DNA from: Desulfobulbus sp.
GTDB lineage: Bacteria > Desulfobacterota > Desulfobulbia > Desulfobulbales > Desulfobulbaceae
Length of the DNA: 9,404 nt
Assembly: GCA_011051825.1 (NCBI GenBank)
Contig: DRKH01000321.1
Span: forward strand, 1 to 9,404
Direction: 5' to 3'
Of the stretch, positions 5,942 to 9,404 are shown one piece after another; position 1 is the stretch's first letter; every line of letters begins with the position of its first letter. The notes under the pieces are model-generated. The model was given only the letters and a program-made list of their open reading frames with translations. It made no database searches and had not been told where the DNA came from. Both the position numbers and the translations under genes were made by a program.

Positions 5942-7197
5942 GCTTGCGGCCGTTTTCCCGGCATATTGTACTATACTGCATAGTCCTTGCGGCCCTGACA
6001 TGCTCGTCTGCCGGACCGGCCCCGGCTGCGGATCAGGATCCGGCCATTCCCCTGCAACGGCATAAAATCAATATCGGCAAACTGCGCCAGGAAATCCGGA
6101 TTCATCTGGATAAGATTCGAAAAAGCGGCGAACAGGAAGTGGGCCTCCTTGATGAGCTCAAACAGATCGACGACAAACTTGCCAAACAGAAACAAAAACT
6201 GGCCACCCTCAAAAAACGTCTGCAAACCCAGGAAGATCTCCTTGCCATCAAAGAGCAGGATCGACAACAGGCCGAACTTGTCAAAGAAAATGTCCGCCAC
6301 CACCTTGAAAAGCGATTACGCGCCTTTTACATGATGGGAAAAACCGGCTTTCTCAATGTCACCTTTTCCAACAAAAGCCTTCCTGAGCTTATGCTCTTCA
6401 ATGACGCCTTCAAACGGTTGCTTGAATACGACCAGTCCGTCATTGATATGTACCGTGACACCATCAACCAGCTGAATCTGGCACAAGAGGCCCAGGAGCG
6501 GGAAAAAATCCTGTTGGAGGATTTTATCCGTCAGGCTCGCAAAGAAAAACAGGCCCTGGATGCGATCAGAAAAGAAAAAAATCAGCTGCTGACAAAGATC
6601 AGAAGTAAAAAAGGGCTCTATGAACAGGCCGTCCGTGAAATGCAGAGAGCTGAACTTGCCCTGACTCAAACCATGACCGAGCTTAAGAAAAAGGAGGAAA
6701 ACCGGATTCGCGGCTTTGTCCTCAATAAGGGAAAGATGGCCGGACCGGTTATCGGCAACCTGACCGTTCACTTCGGTGATGCACTGGAAAACGGCCCCAG
6801 CAAGGGCATAGCCATTGAAACCGCCGAAAATGAACCTGTTTACAGTATTTACCGGGGCAAGGTCATTTTTGCCGGTTACAAACAGGGCTACGGCAATATG
6901 GTGATTATTGATCACGGCCTGCAGTATTACACCATTACAGCCCGTCTCGACAGCATCCTGGTAAAGGAAGGGGACACGGTGCAAAGCCGGGGACAGATAG
7001 GTACAACCGGCGATATTGCGACGCTGTTTTCCAAGGGGTTATACTTTGAGATCCGGCATGGGGCCAAACCGCTGGATCCCCTGCCCTGGCTGCAGCCGAA
7101 CTCGTACCCTGAGCAGATTCCACTGCCCACGCCCACAATTCCGCCCGAACCCGGGAATGCTCTTCCCGACAGGCCAGGGACCGGATCGGCTGAATAA
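5938..7197 (+). CDS. envC: EnvC-like murein hydrolase activator (coiled coil plus degenerate LytM)
   Basis: The 419-residue protein starts with a signal peptide (hydrophobic 9-22, probable cleavage near APA-ADQ, about residue 30). Long charged coiled-coil segments follow (about 41-125 and 155-256), then a LytM/M23 fold (about 268-386) ending YFEIRHGAKPLDPLPWL. The usual M23 metal ligands are gone. HxGxD is replaced by S288-K-G-I-A292, HLH by G367-L-Y369, and the middle histidine by R336. Loss of these ligands is typical of EnvC, which binds FtsX and activates amidases in place of cutting murein. A proline-rich tail of about 34 residues (386-419) extends past the usual end. Start ATG 5938 overlaps the ftsX stop as ATGA with only a weak ribosome site, so coupled translation is likely. 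The gene symbol is by analogy. Confidence 0.87.
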   Translation: MSLRPFSRHIVLYCIVLAALTCSSAGPAPAADQDPAIPLQRHKINIGKLRQEIRIHLDKIRKSGEQEVGLLDELKQIDDKLAKQKQKLATLKKRLQTQEDLLAIKEQDRQQAELVKENVRHHLEKRLRAFYMMGKTGFLNVTFSNKSLPELMLFNDAFKRLLEYDQSVIDMYRDTINQLNLAQEAQEREKILLEDFIRQARKEKQALDAIRKEKNQLLTKIRSKKGLYEQAVREMQRAELALTQTMTELKKKEENRIRGFVLNKGKMAGPVIGNLTVHFGDALENGPSKGIAIETAENEPVYSIYRGKVIFAGYKQGYGNMVIIDHGLQYYTITARLDSILVKEGDTVQSRGQIGTTGDIATLFSKGLYFEIRHGAKPLDPLPWLQPNSYPEQIPLPTPTIPPEPGNALPDRPGTGSAE

Positions 7198-7240
7198 GCC
7201 GAAACCGGTTGAATTAAAGCTATTCAATGTCGCCATAACC

Positions 7241-7249
7241 TGCTATAAT
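7241..7249 (+). promoter_or_regulatory. perfect extended -10 promoter element
   Basis: TGCTATAAT is an exact TGnTATAAT box, 44 bases after the envC stop. No good -35 box is seen at normal distance, as expected for extended -10 promoters. Transcription would start near 7256 and run through the foldback element at 7302-7467 towards ctpA, about 500 bases away. It may be a distant ctpA promoter or may make a short non-coding RNA. Confidence 0.45.
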
Positions 7250-7301
7250 AGCGCTAATTGTTGACTCCGAACACGAAAACCCCTGGGGCTCAATACAAAA
7301 T

Positions 7302-7467
7302 CTGATTACCCACAATCCTCAGCCGAATGCAAGGGATACCATCGCTGAATACCGGAGGGCATTACGAACCCAGTGAATTAATGATGAATTCACTGGGCCC
7401 TGCAATCCGGAAGAACAAGCGATGTTATCCCTGAGTTGTGAAAAGCTGAGCTTTGTACGTAATCAGG
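7302..7467. mobile_element. foldback (MITE-like) element with 9-base flanking direct repeats
   Basis: The 166-base non-coding block folds back on itself along almost its whole length. Outer arms 7302-7323 and 7445-7466 match at 18 of 22 positions, starting CTGATTAC and ending GTAATCAG. Next, 7333-7346 pairs with 7418-7431 (13 of 14). Then CCGGA and GGGC (7352-7360) pair with GCCC and TCCGG (7397-7410). The centre is a perfect 11-base-pair hairpin, CCCAGTGAATT (7369-7379) with AATTCACTGGG (7387-7397). ATACAAAAT occurs directly outside both ends (7293-7301 and 7468-7476), as expected for a target-site duplication. No transposase is encoded, so mobility would need a partner elsewhere. No second copy is in the window. 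A structured RNA is the alternative reading. Confidence 0.65.
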
Positions 7468-7522
7468 ATACAAAATGAGAAACTATGCAGACGGGTGCAC
7501 GATTTATGCAATACCACAAATC

Positions 7523-7666
7523 GTAACTGTTCAGGAGTGCTCCATATCTGTGCAGTCAGGCCTGTGAACTATAGTGATTCCTATGTGAATCAGGCCTGAC
7601 CGTGCAGAGAGGTAGATAAACGCAGACTTCGAGCGCAGACTCCGTGGGGTGCTCCTGAACAGTTAC
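7523..7666. mobile_element. 144-base GTAAC...GTTAC foldback element (MITE-like), copy 1
   Basis: The first and last 15 bases are perfect inverted repeats (GTAACTGTTCAGGAG and its complement). Inside, TCAGGCCTG (7556-7564) pairs with CAGGCCTGA (7591-7599), and TGATTC (7575-7580) pairs with GAATCA (7587-7592). CGCAGACT is repeated directly at 7621 and 7634. A second copy lies inverted at the right window edge with one mismatch over the 140 comparable bases, and the homology stops exactly at the GTTAC end, which fixes that boundary. Starting with GTAA is a feature of IS66-family ends, so an IS66-type transposase could move it in trans; this is inference. I see no flanking direct repeat for this copy (CACAAATC against GCCAAAAT). 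Confidence 0.75.
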
Positions 7667-7753
7667 GCCAAAATAAAAATTTACCCCTGACAACCAGCGT
7701 CCTTATTCCCTGTTCTCACAGAAATGCATATACTCCTGCTCTAAAGACAGCCC

Positions 7754-9100
7754 ATGAAAAAACTTTCGTTTATCCTTGTCGTCCTCTGTTGTATTCTTCC
7801 GTTTACCCTCCACGCTGAAGATATAAATGAACAGCAGCAAACCTACAAAGACCTGGAAACATTTGCCAATGTCCTGACCCTGCTCCAGCAGCATTACGTC
7901 GACAGAATTGATACCAACGCCGTCATGATCGGGGCAATCAACGGTATGCTGTCTTCACTCGATCCCCATTCCTCCTACCTGCCGCCTGACGACTTTAAAG
8001 AGCTGCAGGAAGAAACCAAGGGGAGCTTCAGCGGAATCGGGGTTGAAATTACCATTCGCGACGGTATCCTGACGGCCGTTTCCCCGATCGAGGGGACCCC
8101 TGCTTTTCAACAGGGTATTGAGGCCGGGGATCAAATCATTCGTATAAATGGTGAATCAACCAAGGATCTCGGCCTGATGGAGGCTGTTAAGAAATTACGG
8201 GGCAAAAAGGGTACAAAGGTTACAATTACCATTCATCGTCCCGACCGGCAGGAGCTCAAGACCTTTACCCTGGTTCGTGATGTTATCCCGCTCCATTCGG
8301 TAAAATCCATGGAACTTGGGCCGGGCCTGCTCTATATACGGATCACTAATTTTCAGGCAACAACCACAAGAGATGTACGCAAAGCCTTGAACAAGGCGCT
8401 GAAAAAACAAGCGCTCACCGGCGTCGTCCTTGATCTGCGTAACAACCCGGGCGGACTGCTCGACCAGGCCGTCAAGGTGTCGGATATCTTTCTTGACAAG
8501 GGAGTCATCGTTTCGACCAGGGGACGCAACCCGGATCAGGACATGGTTTTCGAAGCCCATCACAACAGTGATTCATTTTCCTTTCCCATGGTGGTACTGG
8601 TCAACGGCGGATCGGCAAGCGCCTCGGAAATTGTTGCCGGAGCCCTGCAGGATCATGGTCGGGCGATTGTTCTCGGCACCGAGACCTTCGGCAAAGGATC
8701 GGTCCAGACCATCATCCCCATGCCCAACGGGGCTGGAATCCGTCTGACAACCGCACGCTATTATACGCCAAGCGGGGATTCCATCCAGGAAACCGGCATC
8801 ACTCCGGACATGATTGTCCCCTTTCAGGAACCGGCCAAAGAGAGTGCCGACAAGGAGCCGCGCTGGAACATCAGGGAAAAAGATCTCCCGAAACACCTGA
8901 CCAACGGCGACAGAAAAAAAATCGAAGCCCGCAACACGTCCGGACAGACCGAGAAAGAACAGCAGAAAATCAAACAGCGCCTCGCCCGCGACAATCAGCT
9001 GCGAACAGCCCTTATCATCCTGAAGAGCCTGAACATTGCCGGTCAGACAACAAAAGATGCGCACAAACAACAACCTAAGGATCAGAGCAGGAGAAAATAG
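7754..9100 (+). CDS. ctpA: carboxyl-terminal processing protease, peptidase family S41 (CtpA/Prc type)
   Basis: This 448-residue protein starts with a signal peptide (residues 1-21, ending LHA), so it acts in the periplasm. A helical N-terminal segment (about 27-85, with SSLDPHSSYLPP) precedes a PDZ domain (about 90-172, with FSGIGVEI) that binds substrate C termini. The S41 protease core follows (about 190-357). The catalytic centre is intact: S289 in GGSASASEI, K314 in FGKGSVQ and Q318. The Ser-Lys spacing of 25 matches Bacillus CtpB. The tail (about 360-448) is charged and probably helical. In relatives such enzymes trim or degrade envelope proteins, including murein hydrolases. It usually follows ftsEX-envC-type genes in delta-type bacteria, but here a 556-base gap intervenes. 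No strong Shine-Dalgarno is visible. TATACT at 7729-7734 is a weak -10 candidate. Confidence 0.93.
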   Translation: MKKLSFILVVLCCILPFTLHAEDINEQQQTYKDLETFANVLTLLQQHYVDRIDTNAVMIGAINGMLSSLDPHSSYLPPDDFKELQEETKGSFSGIGVEITIRDGILTAVSPIEGTPAFQQGIEAGDQIIRINGESTKDLGLMEAVKKLRGKKGTKVTITIHRPDRQELKTFTLVRDVIPLHSVKSMELGPGLLYIRITNFQATTTRDVRKALNKALKKQALTGVVLDLRNNPGGLLDQAVKVSDIFLDKGVIVSTRGRNPDQDMVFEAHHNSDSFSFPMVVLVNGGSASASEIVAGALQDHGRAIVLGTETFGKGSVQTIIPMPNGAGIRLTTARYYTPSGDSIQETGITPDMIVPFQEPAKESADKEPRWNIREKDLPKHLTNGDRKKIEARNTSGQTEKEQQKIKQRLARDNQLRTALIILKSLNIAGQTTKDAHKQQPKDQSRRK

Positions 9101-9102
9101 CT

Positions 9103-9149
9103 ATAAACCAAGCATGGCTGAACCGGATTTTACCGTCCCAGCCACAACA
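9103..9149 (+). repeat. partial copy of the two-hairpin intergenic repeat
   Basis: Starting two bases after the ctpA stop, ATAAACCA-AGCATGGCT-GAACC and then CCCAGCCACAAC match the second half of the minus-strand unit at 2548-2595 (ATAAACCAGCATGGCTGGACC and CACAGCCACAAC). The second hairpin is reduced to AGC-ATG-GCT. The first hairpin half is missing, perhaps replaced by the end of ctpA. Confidence 0.55.
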
Positions 9150-9167
9150 GGTAGCGTAGACTTCAAG

Positions 9168-9262
9168 CCATGAAAATCCCTTACTCCGGCATGGGCAGGC
9201 CCTTGCTACCGGGATTTTCATATAAACCTCCATGCCCGGAGGGCACAACGAACGATGAAAAT
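9168..9262 (+). repeat. full unit of the two-hairpin intergenic repeat
   Basis: The 95-base unit begins CCATGAAAATC. TGAAAATCCC (9171-9180) pairs perfectly with GGGATTTTCA (9211-9220) around a 30-base loop containing ACTCCGGCATGGGCAG, a string shared with the unit at 2532-2646. TATAAACC follows, then a hairpin CCTCC-ATGCCC-GGAGG (9227-9242), then GCACAACGAACGATGAAAAT. Both stems differ in sequence from the first unit yet remain paired, which points to selection on structure. It lies 67 bases after ctpA and may also act as its 3' end structure. Confidence 0.7.
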
Positions 9263-9264
9263 GT

Positions 9265-9404
9265 GTAACTGTTCAGGAGCACCCCACGGAGTCTGCGCTC
9301 GAAGTCTGCGCTTATCTACCTCTCTGCACGGTCAGGCCTGATTCACATAGGAATCACTATAGTTCACAGGCCTGACTGCACAGATATGGAGCACTCCTGA
9401 ACAG
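9265..9404. mobile_element. GTAAC...GTTAC foldback element, copy 2 (inverted, cut by window edge)
   Basis: This is the reverse complement of 7527-7666 with a single visible mismatch (GCTTATC here, GTTTATC in the complement of copy 1). By alignment, 140 of an expected 144 bases lie in the window; the last four, ending GTTAC, should lie just outside. It starts two bases after the repeat unit ending at 9262, and appears to interrupt that repeat after the first arm (TGAAAAT) of its next hairpin. With copy 1 it brackets ctpA as a pair of inverted repeats. Confidence 0.75.

Noticed and set aside
5985..6006. Lipoprotein signal in the EnvC-like protein (cysteine at residue 22)
   Set aside because: The residues before the cysteine (A-L-T-C) do not fit a lipobox; cleavage near residue 30 after APA is more likely.
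7256..7467. Riboswitch, tmRNA, 6S RNA or retron-type RNA
   Set aside because: The fold is real, but no known conserved core could be matched and no reverse transcriptase or related gene is nearby. The flanking direct repeats favour an insertion.
7475..7567. 30-codon ATG frame running into the GTAAC element
   Set aside because: It overlaps both the direct repeat and the mobile element and reads into its inverted end, so it looks like chance coding.
7621..7641. CRISPR-like or tandem repeat array (CGCAGACT twice)
   Set aside because: Only two 8-base copies 13 bases apart inside the mobile element; no array of repeats and spacers exists in the window.
7515..7674. Target-site duplication around foldback copy 1
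   Set aside because: The flanking octamers (CACAAATC and GCCAAAAT) are both A-rich but are not direct repeats.

Overview
The window looks like a chromosomal segment of a Gram-negative delta-type bacterium (Desulfobacterota, most likely near Desulfobulbales). That placement is inference from gene content and protein style: a diderm FtsE-FtsX-EnvC-CtpA division cluster, a CooC-type nickel ATPase, a long DUF445 membrane protein, and intergenic regions crowded with small palindromic repeats. No rRNA, tRNA, CRISPR array or transposase gene was found.

Left part (1-860). An open minus-strand frame runs off the left edge (about 1-173) and may be the 5' part of a gene. A good sigma-54 type promoter (377-392) then faces right towards a small secreted EF-hand calcium-binding protein (499-723). 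A 31-codon frame with a strong Shine-Dalgarno overlaps the EF-hand start, but its ribosome site would be cut off if the sigma-54 promoter is the one used.

Minus-strand pair (863-3345). A phosphoglycolate-phosphatase-like HAD hydrolase (2692-3345) lies upstream of a DUF445/YheB-like membrane protein (863-2458). The gap between them holds a two-hairpin repeat (2497-2646) whose relatives lie at the far right end of the window.

Plus-strand division operon (3570-7197). A CooC-like P-loop ATPase with a Cys-x-Cys motif is followed closely by ftsE. The genes ftsE, ftsX and envC are chained by two 4-base ATGA stop/start overlaps. FtsEX is an ABC-type transmembrane complex. In other bacteria it works through a periplasmic EnvC-type coiled-coil protein with a degenerate LytM domain to switch on murein amidases at the septum. 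The EnvC here has lost the LytM metal ligands, so it reads as an activator and not an enzyme.

Right part (7198-9404). A 556-base gap separates envC from ctpA, a periplasmic S41 carboxyl-terminal protease with an intact Ser/Lys/Gln centre. The gap carries a perfect extended -10 box and two non-coding foldback elements. One, at 7302-7467, is bounded by 9-base direct repeats. The other, at 7523-7666, has GTAAC...GTTAC inverted ends. A copy of the second with one visible mismatch lies inverted downstream of ctpA and runs off the right edge, so ctpA sits between inverted repeats. Between ctpA and that copy lie one partial and one full unit of the two-hairpin repeat.

I see no obvious new multi-gene system. 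The most unusual material is the non-coding set: three kinds of small structured repeats, two of them MITE-like, which have separated ctpA from its expected operon partners.
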